This document shows positions 16,074 to 24,363 of a DNA stretch of 46,562 bases, in pieces. The position numbers and the translations under genes were made by a program. How positions within the stretch are numbered: position 1 is the stretch's first letter; every line of letters starts with the position of its first letter. Origin of the DNA: CAZMXP01 sp964570285 (lineage in GTDB: Bacteria > Planctomycetota > PLA2); NCBI GenBank assembly GCA_964570285.1, contig CAZMXP010000039.1, positions 1 to 46,562 of the forward strand, written 5' to 3'. The notes under the pieces were generated by a model that was not told the origin of the DNA, made no database searches, and saw only the letters and a program-made list of their open reading frames with translations.

Positions 16074-16829
16074 ATGAGCAAGCGCACAGAGAAGAAGCAA
16101 CCCAGCCGCTCCGCGAAAGCAGCGGTTCGCACAGGCCATGAACAGCGGGTGCCTCCTCACGCGTCGGCCAGGCGTCCGGCGCCGCTGATTCCGTTTCCAG
16201 CGACGAATATGGAGTCGTTCGAAGCGGCGCGCGAAGCAGTCGTTGCGTTCCTCTCGACGGACGCGAGTGCCATCAGCACGTCTCGACAGTTCCGTGCATG
16301 GCTTCGCCACCTGCTCGAGGCGGCTCGGCACGAGATCATTCTGCCAATACCCGGCAAGGTCCCCGGAGAGTGGAAGTACCGCGCCGACATCCCGTGGGGA
16401 TTCACGACCGACCAGAATGGAAGCCAAGAGTTTGTCGGCGACAAGCGATCACTCCGCGAGCGCCCCGAGTATCGCCATGACTGGTCCGCAGCGATCTCTG
16501 CCGTCGTTACTGTCGCCAAGCGGTTTCAACTGGTCACTCGACTCAGCGAGCGAGATTGCGACGCGGCCGCTGTGCGACTCCTCGTTGATGACTACTTGGA
16601 GGCGCTGGCCGTGGGCGTGAAGTCTGACCAAGAGGCCCTGCTGCTGGCATTGTTTCGGAGTGAGTGCCGCCACGAGAAGGCCGCACACTGGCACCCTCTT
16701 GTGAAGTTCGATCCGAAGAAGGGCGGCAGCTTCCGAGTCGCAGCTCGTGCCCTCCTGGCAAAAGGCAAGCTGGAGCGCCGAGGCAAGGGCACGAAGGGAT
16801 CGCCCTACCAGTACAGGCTCGCGGAGTGA
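16074..16829 (+). CDS. Hypothetical protein with probable winged-helix C-terminus
   Basis: The protein has 251 residues from the ATG at 16074, 5 nt after GGAGGA. The first 45 residues are Lys/Arg/Pro-rich and disordered. Two alpha-helical blocks follow (about 50-90 and 125-170) around a WKYRADIPWGFTTDQNG segment. The C-terminus (GGSFRVAARALLAKGKLERR, then SPYQYRLAE) looks like a winged-helix strand-turn-strand. It sits between the integrase and a small HTH gene, so an accessory role in integration or replication control is possible, but no family is recognised. Confidence 0.55.
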   Translation: MSKRTEKKQPSRSAKAAVRTGHEQRVPPHASARRPAPLIPFPATNMESFEAAREAVVAFLSTDASAISTSRQFRAWLRHLLEAARHEIILPIPGKVPGEWKYRADIPWGFTTDQNGSQEFVGDKRSLRERPEYRHDWSAAISAVVTVAKRFQLVTRLSERDCDAAAVRLLVDDYLEALAVGVKSDQEALLLALFRSECRHEKAAHWHPLVKFDPKKGGSFRVAARALLAKGKLERRGKGTKGSPYQYRLAE

Positions 16830-16855
16830 GCAGCCGGAGTCGGGACGACTGCATT

Positions 16856-16869
16856 CTGTCCTAGGACAG
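16856..16869. promoter_or_regulatory. Perfect 14-bp palindrome CTGTCCTAGGACAG
   Basis: A perfect palindrome lies in the 135 bp between the hypothetical gene and the small HTH gene, ahead of the long overlapping operon that starts at 16964. Its place and symmetry fit a binding site for a dimeric repressor. No -35/-10 elements were recognised with confidence. Confidence 0.4.
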
Positions 16870-16963
16870 CATGTGCCCGGAATGGAGCGGACATCGCCTC
16901 GCTCTCCGAGTATTTCGCAGTGGTACGCCGATGGTCGGCGCACCTCTTCGCTGCGAGGTACTC

Positions 16964-17191
16964 ATGGACGCACCACTTTCTTCCGGCGCCGTGGCCCGGC
17001 TTCTCGGGATCTCCGAACCACAACTGAATGACCTAGTCCGTCGCGGCCGAGTCTCACCGCCGCCGCCTGTTGCCGCGGGCCGCCGGCAGTGGCACCGGCA
17101 GCACATACGTCAGGCGGCTGAGCACCTCGGCAGCCTGACCGACGACCTCCGTACCCGACTCGAAGCAGGGAAGGAGGTGTGCGATGGCTGA
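16964..17191 (+). CDS. MerR/excisionase-type HTH protein
   Basis: A 75-residue protein from the ATG at 16964, with GAGG 5 nt upstream; the open frame to 16871 has no supported start. The sequence LSSGAVARLLGISEPQLNDL, then VRRGRVSPPPPVAAGRRQWH, is a winged HTH of the MerR/excisionase type: the helix-turn-helix, then a wing carrying Arg and a Trp. It heads the overlapping operon that encodes the primase and helicase (ATG of the primase at 17184 lies inside it). It is either an excisionase for the tyrosine recombinase or a regulator of the operon. Confidence 0.7.
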   Translation: MDAPLSSGAVARLLGISEPQLNDLVRRGRVSPPPPVAAGRRQWHRQHIRQAAEHLGSLTDDLRTRLEAGKEVCDG

Positions 17192-17918
17192 GTCTTCGAC
17201 CGGTCCCACCGAAAACGAATGTCCGGACGGCGCCCCTCGCTGCGAAGTCGGCCTGCCGAGGAACTCGACGGTGTCACATCTATCCGATCCGGCCCCGATC
17301 CCCGTCGTTGGACCTACCGAGTTTATCCGCGCCCTCTACGGCGACGCATTCACACCGGACCGCCGGTGCGTCCTGTGGAGCAAGGGCTGTGGCATCACGT
17401 GGTGCGCCAGCCCCGACGAAGTCGGCGCTGTGGCGGCTCGAATCGACGCTACTCACGACGTCTACTTCGGCACCTGCCTACAGCGCGCCGATGCAGAAGG
17501 CCCCGAAGTGCGCGGCTCGGCCGACACGACCGTGGTGTTGCCTGGCGTGTGGATCGACGTCGATGTGCTGGGACCAAAGAAGTCCAAGCCGTATCCGCCC
17601 TCGCTGGATGAGGCGCTGGCCCATCTCGCGAGCCGGATCGAACTGCATCCGTCGATCATCCTGCACACGGGTGGTGGCGTGCACCTCTGGTGGCTCTTCG
17701 ACGAGCCGCTTGAGTTCGAGAACGATGCAGATCGGCAGCAGGGTGACGAACTCCTCCAGCGATGGAAGGCACTCGTGCACGGCGTGTTCGCCGAGCGGAA
17801 CTGGGCTGTCGATTCGACCTTTGATCTGGCCCGTGTGATGCGCATGCCTGGCACGCACAACCACAAGCACTCTCCCCCACTGCCAGCACTCCTTACGAAA
17901 TGGGACGTGACCAGATGA
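17184..17918 (+). CDS. AEP-superfamily primase (RepB/prim-pol type)
   Basis: The protein has 244 residues; the ATG follows GGAGG by 6 nt. The archaeo-eukaryotic primase motifs are in order. Motif I is PGVWIDVDV (Asp125 and Asp127), motif II is HTGGGVHLWW (His167), and motif III includes Asp214 in FDLARVMRMPGT. These form the metal and nucleotide site for RNA or DNA primer synthesis. The next gene overlaps by four bases and carries a primase C-terminal domain and helicase, so the two act as a replication initiation pair. Similar split or fused prim-pol/helicase pairs drive replication of plasmids, phages and satellites. Confidence 0.8.
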   Translation: MAESSTGPTENECPDGAPRCEVGLPRNSTVSHLSDPAPIPVVGPTEFIRALYGDAFTPDRRCVLWSKGCGITWCASPDEVGAVAARIDATHDVYFGTCLQRADAEGPEVRGSADTTVVLPGVWIDVDVLGPKKSKPYPPSLDEALAHLASRIELHPSIILHTGGGVHLWWLFDEPLEFENDADRQQGDELLQRWKALVHGVFAERNWAVDSTFDLARVMRMPGTHNHKHSPPLPALLTKWDVTR

Positions 17919-20650
17919 CCCGCTACGCACCCTCCGACATCTTGGCAATTTGCCCGCCGCCAACGGCACCCCCTCAGGCCGCCGTGAGGACTGCATCGCC
18001 GGACTTGATCGAACGCGCCAAACGCGCCCGAAATGGCGAAGCCTTCACGCGACTGTGGAACGGTGACGTCAGCGGCTACGAGTCGCACAGCGAGGCCGAC
18101 TTGGCCCTTTGCAGGCGTCTCGTGTTCTGGACGGGTGGCGACGCTGCGGAAGTGGATCGCCTGTTCCGTCGATCCAAGCTGATGCGGCCCAAGTGGGACG
18201 AAAGGCACGGCGACCGCACCTATGGAAAGCGCACGATCGACAAGGCCTTGGAAGGCGCGACGGAGTTCTACAAGCCACCGCCACCTCCTCCGATGCCACT
18301 CGACGACTTGCTGGCGCGTTGCGACCTGATTCCCGAGGACATCTCGACAGAGGAGGCAACGGCCGACCTCCACGCCCTCCTTGAGCTCGTCGCTCGTCTT
18401 CCCACGACTGTTCAAACGATCCTGCTCGACCGGATCAAGCAACGAACGGGTATTCCGCTGCGTGACCTGCGACCCACCGTCACGAGCCACATTCGCGCGG
18501 CGTTGCTCGAGCGGCGAACCACCGCGTCAGCTGACCCCGACGCTTGCCCGTATCGGGCGACGCCCGCCGGCCTCGTCCGGGACGAGTTCACGACGGAAGG
18601 CGAGATCTCGATTCCTCTCACCAATTTCAACGTGAAGATCGTTTGCACGGCCTTTCACGATGACGGCGTCGAGGAGCGGCGGTTCATTGAGCTGGTCGCG
18701 ACGATCCGAGGGCGCAAGATCTCGTGTTCAGTGCGCGCGGAAGACTTCGGCCGCTTGGAGTGGGTGCTGAGCGCGCTCGGCCCCAACGCGGTGGTTTGGG
18801 CCGGCCCGGGCACCAGGGACCATGCGCGCGCCGCGATTCAGGCGCTGAGCCCCGAGGCTCCCGAACGTACTGTCTACAAGCACACCGGATGGCGGAACGT
18901 GAAGGGCATCGGCTGGTGCTACCTCCACGCCGGCGGGGCAGTGGGCCCGATGGGCCTGATCCATACGGTAGAGGTCGATCTTCCAGGAGTTCTCTCCAAC
19001 TACACCCTGCCCGAGCCGCCGGTCGGCGACGAGCTGGTGGCGTCTGTGCGGAGCGCCATCGGCCTGCTGGAGCTGGCGCCGCGCAGGATCATGGTCCCCC
19101 TCTTCGCGGGCATCTGGCGCGCTGCGATCCGTACGTGCGACTTCTCGCTGTACCTGGAGGGCGGTACCGGCGTGCTCAAGACGGCCTTGGCCGCGATCTT
19201 GCAGGCGTTCTGGGGTCCGGGATTCCACGACCGGAACCTGCCAGCAGCTTGGTCCAGCACTGGCAACGCCCTGGAGATGCTGGCCTTTCTGATCAAGGAC
19301 GCCATCCTGGTGATCGACGACTTCGCTCCCACGGGATCGCGGGTAGCAGTTCAGCAGATGCACGCCACGGCCGATCGCGTGCTCCGAGGCCAAGGCAACA
19401 ATGCGGGACGGGCCCGCATGACGGCGGATGCACACCTCCATACGACCCGGTATGCCCGTGGGCTGATCCTGAGCACGGGCGAGGAGCTGCCCGCAGGCCA
19501 CTCCCTCAGGGCGCGCACGCTCTTTCTGTCGGTCAGCGCGGGGGACATAGACGTCGTTCGCCTGACGGCATGCCAGGCGGCGGCACGATCCGGTCAGTTC
19601 GCGGCGACCCTCTCGGGCTTTCTGAAATACGTGGCTGCCGACTATCCCGCGACTCTGCAGCGCATCAAGGCTCGAGCCCACGAGCTTCGCGACCAGTTGC
19701 ACCGAAACTCGCGCCACCGGCGTGTTGCCGCCATCGAGGCCGAACTTCTGTCAGGCCTTGAGGTATTCCTCGACTTCGCCGTGGCCGTCCGCGCCATCAG
19801 CAGGAGCGATGTTGAGCAGCATCTAGCTCTCGCTCGCGCTGCGATGGGCGAAGTGGCAGCCGCGCAGGCCGCTCACCAGCGCAATGCCGACCCCGCCGAA
19901 GAGTTCCTGAGCCTGCTGTCGGCGGCGTTCGTGGCGGGCGAGGCCCATATCGAGGCCATCCAAGGCGGACGGCCTCAATTCGAGTCCGTCGAAATGCTGG
20001 GCTGGCAGTCCCAACTCGGCGGATCAGGTGGCCGGAGTGGCACCAGCTACATCAGCAGGGGCGATCGTGTCGGCTGGCTCGAGGACGGAAACCTGTATCT
20101 CGAACTCGCCGCGGCCTACCGCACGGCACAACGCATGAGCGCGGACGGCGGGGGCCTCAGCGTGACTCGCCACACGCTCGGCAAGCTGCTCTCCGAACGG
20201 GGCTACCTGCTGAGCGAGGAGGGCAAGCGGGACAAGCACGAAGTCCGGAAGGTGATTCAGGGGAGGCGGAGGTATGTGCTGCATCTGTCTGTGGACTCGG
20301 TCATAGGGCGTTCAGATCAGGCCCATCAGGCCCAATCTGGACCGAGCGACAACCCTGATCCCGAACAGCACGGCGATGTGGGCCCGAGTGGCCAGGATCT
20401 GAACGGGTCAGGCCCAGCCGCCGCTTCGACACCCGGGTGTGGCTCACCCGCTGGAGCGCCGGCAGCGACATCGGGCCGCTTCGCCGCAAGCGTGCGAGCC
20501 GAAGCCGTCCTCAGGCAGGCGATCCGGAGCGGGCGCGAACCCGACATCCGAGCTGCCCGCAACTCGCTGGTAGCCCTCGTCGGCGACGCGATCGCTGCGC
20601 GTGTCGAGGCCGAGGTCCAGGCCGAGCTCAAGGGGGCGGCCGATGAGTGA
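17915..20650 (+). CDS. Primase C-terminal domain plus SF3-like replicative helicase
   Basis: The protein has 911 residues from the ATG overlapping the primase stop. Residues about 30-110 (EADLALCRRLVFWTGGDAAE, then KWDERHGDRTYGKRTI) match the helix-bundle domain that follows AEP domains in prim-pols. The centre is a DUF927-like region and a P-loop ATPase, with Walker A EGGTGVLKTAL near residue 415 and Walker B ILVIDDF near 466, then a sensor segment (TRYARGLILSTGEELP). Residues about 690-800 form a winged helix (LSVTRHTLGKLLSERGYLLS). The last 100 residues are Pro/Gly-rich then helical. It probably unwinds the element's origin for its own primase. Confidence 0.8.
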   Translation: MTRYAPSDILAICPPPTAPPQAAVRTASPDLIERAKRARNGEAFTRLWNGDVSGYESHSEADLALCRRLVFWTGGDAAEVDRLFRRSKLMRPKWDERHGDRTYGKRTIDKALEGATEFYKPPPPPPMPLDDLLARCDLIPEDISTEEATADLHALLELVARLPTTVQTILLDRIKQRTGIPLRDLRPTVTSHIRAALLERRTTASADPDACPYRATPAGLVRDEFTTEGEISIPLTNFNVKIVCTAFHDDGVEERRFIELVATIRGRKISCSVRAEDFGRLEWVLSALGPNAVVWAGPGTRDHARAAIQALSPEAPERTVYKHTGWRNVKGIGWCYLHAGGAVGPMGLIHTVEVDLPGVLSNYTLPEPPVGDELVASVRSAIGLLELAPRRIMVPLFAGIWRAAIRTCDFSLYLEGGTGVLKTALAAILQAFWGPGFHDRNLPAAWSSTGNALEMLAFLIKDAILVIDDFAPTGSRVAVQQMHATADRVLRGQGNNAGRARMTADAHLHTTRYARGLILSTGEELPAGHSLRARTLFLSVSAGDIDVVRLTACQAAARSGQFAATLSGFLKYVAADYPATLQRIKARAHELRDQLHRNSRHRRVAAIEAELLSGLEVFLDFAVAVRAISRSDVEQHLALARAAMGEVAAAQAAHQRNADPAEEFLSLLSAAFVAGEAHIEAIQGGRPQFESVEMLGWQSQLGGSGGRSGTSYISRGDRVGWLEDGNLYLELAAAYRTAQRMSADGGGLSVTRHTLGKLLSERGYLLSEEGKRDKHEVRKVIQGRRRYVLHLSVDSVIGRSDQAHQAQSGPSDNPDPEQHGDVGPSGQDLNGSGPAAASTPGCGSPAGAPAATSGRFAASVRAEAVLRQAIRSGREPDIRAARNSLVALVGDAIAARVEAEVQAELKGAADE

Positions 20651-20930
20651 CCTCCCCCGCCTGACCCGGCCCCGGTTCGTCGCGGCCCCGCCTGAGCAGC
20701 AGGCCGACGGCCTGGTCGGCTGGTTCAGCGCGACGGTCGACGGGGTGCTGGCCATCGATTCCATCGCGCTGAGGCGGTCGCGGACCGGGATGTTGGACAT
20801 CGAGTTCCCGTGCCGGGTCGATCGGGGCGGGCGGGCCCACGCGATCGTGCGGCCGGTGGATACCGAGACCCGGCGGGCCATCAGAGCGGCAGCCATTCGG
20901 GCGGCGCATGCGCAAGGGGCCCTGTCGTGA
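20643..20930 (+). CDS. Small protein of unknown function in the replication operon
   Basis: A 95-residue protein whose ATG lies inside the helicase gene. It contains a compact domain (GWFSATVDGVLAIDSIALRR, then GMLDIEFPCRVDRGGRAHAI) that looks like a beta-rich fold, followed by an Ala/Arg helix. I do not recognise the family; SpoVG-like or anti-restriction folds are possible but unproven. Overlapping translation with the helicase suggests a replication-linked or stoichiometrically coupled product. Confidence 0.6.
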   Translation: MSDLPRLTRPRFVAAPPEQQADGLVGWFSATVDGVLAIDSIALRRSRTGMLDIEFPCRVDRGGRAHAIVRPVDTETRRAIRAAAIRAAHAQGALS

Positions 20931-21211
20931 GGCGGGCCGATTCTGGCCCCACGTGTGCGCCCAGGGGCCGCCATCCTGGCGGGCGCCCTGCTCTGGCCCC
21001 GGTGGCCCCGGGCGCGACGTGCGCCGACGTGGGCGCGCTGGGCGCGACCTTGGCGGAACTGGCCGAGATCCTGGCCCGGGGAGCGCTCCGGCTCTCGAAC
21101 TCTCGTCCGGTTTGCCTTGCGCTCTCGCCGGCAACTGAGCCCTCGTGTCCGGACGTGGTCAACGCGACGCGATCCGCGCCGGCAGACCACGACGGAGGAG
21201 CGAATCCATGA
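20927..21211 (+). CDS. Small Ala/Pro-rich protein, coupled start
   Basis: The 94-residue frame starts with a GTG in a GTGA overlap and ends in an ATGA overlap with the next gene. The composition (Ala, Pro, Arg, three Cys) is low in complexity, and the only ordered part appears to be GALGATLAELAEILARGAL. Being precisely bounded by overlapping start and stop codons, like its neighbours, is the main reason to accept it. Function unknown; it could be a decayed gene. Confidence 0.4.
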   Translation: MRRADSGPTCAPRGRHPGGRPALAPVAPGATCADVGALGATLAELAEILARGALRLSNSRPVCLALSPATEPSCPDVVNATRSAPADHDGGANP

Positions 21212-21426
21212 CGAAGTTCTGGTGGTCCGCGAGCGGCCGAGTCGCGTGCAACAAGCACGTGCCGAGGCCTGGCTCGACCGCGTTCTGGGCGCGGCGATGG
21301 GTCCCGATGTCCGACGACAATCTCGCGGGCTACGTGAGGTCGCGCGGGAAGGAGCCCGAGTGCGAAGTCTGCACGGCATGGCGACTGCTGGCCGAGAGCG
21401 CCGACGGCGCGGGAGGTGAGGCATGA
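21208..21426 (+). CDS. Small cysteine-containing protein, copy 1 of a tandem pair
   Basis: A 72-residue protein sharing a pattern with the next gene: WW, then GRVACNKHVPRPGS, FW, RW-P-MSD, AGY and a final EPECEVC. One Cys-x3-His pair and one C-x2-C pair could bind zinc. It is translationally coupled on both sides (ATGA overlaps). No known family is recognised. The duplication next door implies that two related but distinct proteins are useful, perhaps as DNA mimics or small adaptors. Confidence 0.55.
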   Translation: MTKFWWSASGRVACNKHVPRPGSTAFWARRWVPMSDDNLAGYVRSRGKEPECEVCTAWRLLAESADGAGGEA

Positions 21427-21668
21427 CCAGCGCTCCTCTTTGGTGGACCGAAGGCGGCCGAATCGCGTGCCGCGTCCACGTCCCGCGCCCGCCGAGCGAG
21501 GCGTTCTGGTCGCTTCGCTGGACGCCGATCAGCGATGCCGAGCGCGCGGGCTTCCGCGAGGCGCGCGGCGAGGAGCCACGGTGCGACGGATGCGCGTTGG
21601 CCGACCAGATCGACGCGGCCGACCACGAGCTGTGGGACGGCAAGCTCGGGATCGGCGGTGTCGGATGA
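21423..21668 (+). CDS. Small cysteine-containing protein, copy 2 of a tandem pair
   Basis: This 81-residue paralogue of the preceding gene keeps LWWTEGGRIACRVHVPRPPS, AFWSLRW-P-ISD, AGF and EEPRCDGC, with the same C-x3-H and C-x2-C spacing. It has a longer acidic C-terminus. Start and stop overlap the neighbours by four bases each. The conserved residues, rather than the linkers, match between the two copies, so both are likely real proteins with a zinc-ribbon-like core. Confidence 0.55.
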   Translation: MTSAPLWWTEGGRIACRVHVPRPPSEAFWSLRWTPISDAERAGFREARGEEPRCDGCALADQIDAADHELWDGKLGIGGVG

Positions 21669-21964
21669 CGAACACGGATCTGGTGCTGCAGCGCACGCGC
21701 CTGAAGACCCCGAACGCGGTGGTCTGGCAGATGCGCGACCGCGAAGGGCGGATCGTGGGCTACCTCTCGCGCCCGTACGACGGAACGCCCGAGGACGCGG
21801 TGCAGGCGTGGTACGCGCTGCACGACGAGAACAAGCGGGTCGCGTGGGCGTACGACGTGTCGGGCATCAACAGCGCGGTCGTGGCGACGGGGCCGACGGG
21901 TCGGCCGCGGTACGAGATCTCGTGGAACGGCCGGGTGGTCACCGAGCTGGGAGCCACGCGATGA
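21665..21964 (+). CDS. Hypothetical 99-residue protein
   Basis: The protein starts MTNTDLVLQRTRLKTPNAVV and continues with a strand-rich segment (WQMRDREGRIVGYLSRPYDG), a short helix (DAVQAWYALHDE) and more strands (YEISWNGRVVTEL). This suggests a small alpha/beta fold. It has ATGA overlaps with both neighbours. No family or catalytic motif is recognised. Cytoplasmic. Confidence 0.55.
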   Translation: MTNTDLVLQRTRLKTPNAVVWQMRDREGRIVGYLSRPYDGTPEDAVQAWYALHDENKRVAWAYDVSGINSAVVATGPTGRPRYEISWNGRVVTELGATR

Positions 21965-22170
21965 CCCCGAAGACGCTGGCCGACATCTTCAAGGTGGCCA
22001 AGGGCCCGCCCTCGCCGGTCGTGCGCAGGCAGGTCCGGCGGATCGTGCGCACGCTGGCTCGCGACGTGGCGGCGGATGCGTTCGGCAATCAGGCCGAGCG
22101 CGAGGCCGCCCGCCGGGACCTGCGGGCCGCGCGTCGGTTCCTCGCGCGCCGTGCCATGGGAGGTGCCTGA
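21961..22170 (+). CDS. Hypothetical basic helical protein, 69 residues
   Basis: It is highly Arg/Ala-rich (VVRRQVRRIVRTLARDVAAD, then an Arg/Ala helix), almost wholly helical and positively charged, so nucleic-acid binding is plausible. It overlaps the previous gene by ATGA, and its last base is the first base of the next ATG (TGATG). Unknown function. Confidence 0.5.
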   Translation: MTPKTLADIFKVAKGPPSPVVRRQVRRIVRTLARDVAADAFGNQAEREAARRDLRAARRFLARRAMGGA

Positions 22171-22370
22171 TGGAGCCCCGCCACCCCGAGGTCGTCGTGC
22201 GCCTGACCGGCGAGGACGGCAACGCGTACGCGATCCTCGGCGCGGTGCTGCGCGCCATGCGCCGGGCGGGCGTCCCGGATGCCGAGCGCGACGCGTTCAC
22301 GGCCGAGGCGACCGCCTCCGACTACGCCCACCTGCTGGCGACCACCATGCGCTGGGTCACGGTCGAATGA
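22170..22370 (+). CDS. Hypothetical acidic small protein, 66 residues
   Basis: It contains VVVRLTGEDGNAYAILGAVL, then RRAGVPDAERDAFTAEATA, followed by a helix ending TTMRWVTVE. A conserved-looking small fold, but no family name can be assigned with confidence. The overlap with both neighbours (TGATG and ATGA) places it in the coupled operon just before the DUF2924 gene. Confidence 0.5.
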   Translation: MEPRHPEVVVRLTGEDGNAYAILGAVLRAMRRAGVPDAERDAFTAEATASDYAHLLATTMRWVTVE

Positions 22371-22825
22371 CCAAGGTCGCCGCGCAGCTCGCCGAACTCG
22401 ACGCCATGGACGCGGCGGCGCTCGCGGCCCGGTACGCCGACTTGTTCGGTCGCCCGCCCCGCCTGAAGAAGGCCGCGTGGCTACGCCGCAAGGTCGGCTG
22501 GAAGCTCCAGGAGCGCGCATACGGCGGGCTGTCTCCCGAGGCCCGCGCCGTACTCGACCGGCTCATCGCCGAGGTCGGCGGCCCGCTCGGTGCGACGCAA
22601 ACCGCGCCGCTCCCGAAGCCGCGCCGGCCGGATCTGCCGCCCGCCGGAAGCACGCTGGTCCGTCGCTGGCACGGCGTCGACTACACGGTGCGCGTGCTGG
22701 AGCGCGGCTTCGAGCACGACGGCCGCACGTTCCGCTCGCTCTCGGCGGTCGCGCAGGCGATCACGGGCCAGCGGTGGAACCCGAAGCTGTTCTTCGGCCT
22801 CGCGCCACGGAGGCGCAAGCCGTGA
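22367..22825 (+). CDS. DUF2924 family protein
   Basis: A 152-residue protein. The N-terminal helical part includes LAARYADLFGRPPRLKKAAW and WLRRKVGWKLQE. The C-terminal module (LVRRWHGVDYTVRVLERGFE, then RTFRSLSAVAQAITGQRWNP and FFGL) is the DUF2924 signature. DUF2924 genes are regularly found directly before a serine recombinase, as here with a GTGA overlap. The protein is therefore probably an accessory factor for recombination, though its biochemistry is not known to me. Confidence 0.85.
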   Translation: MTKVAAQLAELDAMDAAALAARYADLFGRPPRLKKAAWLRRKVGWKLQERAYGGLSPEARAVLDRLIAEVGGPLGATQTAPLPKPRRPDLPPAGSTLVRRWHGVDYTVRVLERGFEHDGRTFRSLSAVAQAITGQRWNPKLFFGLAPRRRKP

Positions 22826-24363
22826 CGACCTCGGCTGCCCACCGCCGCGCGAATGCGAAGGCCGCGAGCAACGGTCGGGCCGTCGTCCGGTGCGCGATCT
22901 ACACGCGGCAGTCGGTCTTCGACGACGAGGAGGGCGAGTTCGGATCGCTCGCCGCCCAGCGCGAGTCCTGCGCGCACTACATCGCCGCGCGGCGCCCCGA
23001 TGGCTGGCAGGAGATCCCGACCAGCTACGAGGATGCCGGCTTCTCGGGCGGCACGATGGCGAGGCCTGCGCTGACGCGCTTGCTGGCCGACATCGAGGCC
23101 GGGCTCATCGACTGCGTCGTGGTCTACAAGCTCGACCGGCTGTCCCGGTCCCTGCGGGACTTCGGCAGGGTCCGCGACCTGCTCGAGGCGCACGACTGCG
23201 GGCTGGCCTCGGTGACCCAGAGCATCGACAGCAAGACCGCCACCGGCCAGCTCATGCTCAACGTGCTGATGTCGTTCGCCGAGCACGAGCGCAAGACCAC
23301 GGCCGAGCGTGTGACCGACAAGATCCGCGCCTCGCGCAAGCGCGGCCTGTGGACCGGCGGCCGGCCCCCGCTGGGCCTCGATGTCGTCGATGGGAAACTC
23401 GTCATCAATGAGCCCGAGGCCGTCCGCGTCCGCGAGATGTACCGGGTGCTGGTGACGACGAGGTCGCTCGCCGCCGTCCTGGCCGAGGTCAACGAGCGCG
23501 GCTGGCGCGGCAAGACGTGGACCAACAGACGTGGCGAGGTCACCGGCGGCGGGCGGCTCGATGCCCAGATCCTGCGCACGCTGCTCAAGACTCCGCTCTA
23601 CGCCGGCTGCATTCGCGCCGGGGACGAGATCGTCGATGCACAGCACGAGGCGATCGTCGACCGGGCAACGTGGGACGCGGCGCAGGCGATCCTGACCAGC
23701 CGGCCGCGCAGGCCGCACCGACCGACCGGCGCGCTGCTCGGTGGCCTGCTGCGCTGCGGGGTCTGCGGGTCGGCGATGACCTACCACTACGCCCAGCGGC
23801 ACGGGAAGCGGTACGGCAGCTACGTCTGCGAGTCGATTATCCGCTTCGGGGCCAAGTCTTGCCCGGGCAGCCGCGTGTCGGCCGGGGACATCGAGGGGTT
23901 CCTCGTCGGGCAGATCCGCGCGCTGGGCAGCAACCGCGAAGTCCGCGAGGCGACGCTGGCGGCGGCGCGGACTCAGGCGAGCCAGCGACAGGACCCCGGC
24001 GACCTGGACCGACGCCGGCAGGCGCTCGCGACCAAACAGGCGCGCCTCGTCGCGGCCATCGAGAAGGGCGGCGACGGCACCGCGCTGGCCAAGCGGCTCG
24101 CAGACGTCGACGCCGAACTGCGCGACGTGACCGCGCGTGCCGAGGCGATGCGCCGCGAGACCACGCCCGTCGCCGTCGATGAGCACGCGATTCGGTCAGC
24201 CCTCGCGGCATTCGACGGCATCTGGGGCGCGCTGACCAGCCACGAGCAAGCCCGGGCGCTGCGCCTCCTCGTCGAGCAGGTCCGCTACGACGCCGTGCAG
24301 GGCACGATCGAGATCGACTACGCCGACGCCGCCATCCGGCTGCTCGGCATGGAGGCGCGATGA
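22822..24363 (+). CDS. Large serine recombinase
   Basis: A 513-residue protein from the GTG in the GTGA overlap. The resolvase domain has the nucleophile Ser31 in AIYTRQS and the typical YKLDRLSRSLRDFG, and AEHERKTTAERV. A recombinase domain follows, then a zinc ribbon (RCGVCGSAM, then YVCES and SCPGS) and a long coiled-coil (about 390-450). All parts of a large serine integrase are present, so it is probably active. Such enzymes recombine attP and attB without tRNA-type homology. With DUF2924 and the HTH gene it makes the conserved tail of the coupled operon. Confidence 0.9.
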   Translation: MTTSAAHRRANAKAASNGRAVVRCAIYTRQSVFDDEEGEFGSLAAQRESCAHYIAARRPDGWQEIPTSYEDAGFSGGTMARPALTRLLADIEAGLIDCVVVYKLDRLSRSLRDFGRVRDLLEAHDCGLASVTQSIDSKTATGQLMLNVLMSFAEHERKTTAERVTDKIRASRKRGLWTGGRPPLGLDVVDGKLVINEPEAVRVREMYRVLVTTRSLAAVLAEVNERGWRGKTWTNRRGEVTGGGRLDAQILRTLLKTPLYAGCIRAGDEIVDAQHEAIVDRATWDAAQAILTSRPRRPHRPTGALLGGLLRCGVCGSAMTYHYAQRHGKRYGSYVCESIIRFGAKSCPGSRVSAGDIEGFLVGQIRALGSNREVREATLAAARTQASQRQDPGDLDRRRQALATKQARLVAAIEKGGDGTALAKRLADVDAELRDVTARAEAMRRETTPVAVDEHAIRSALAAFDGIWGALTSHEQARALRLLVEQVRYDAVQGTIEIDYADAAIRLLGMEAR

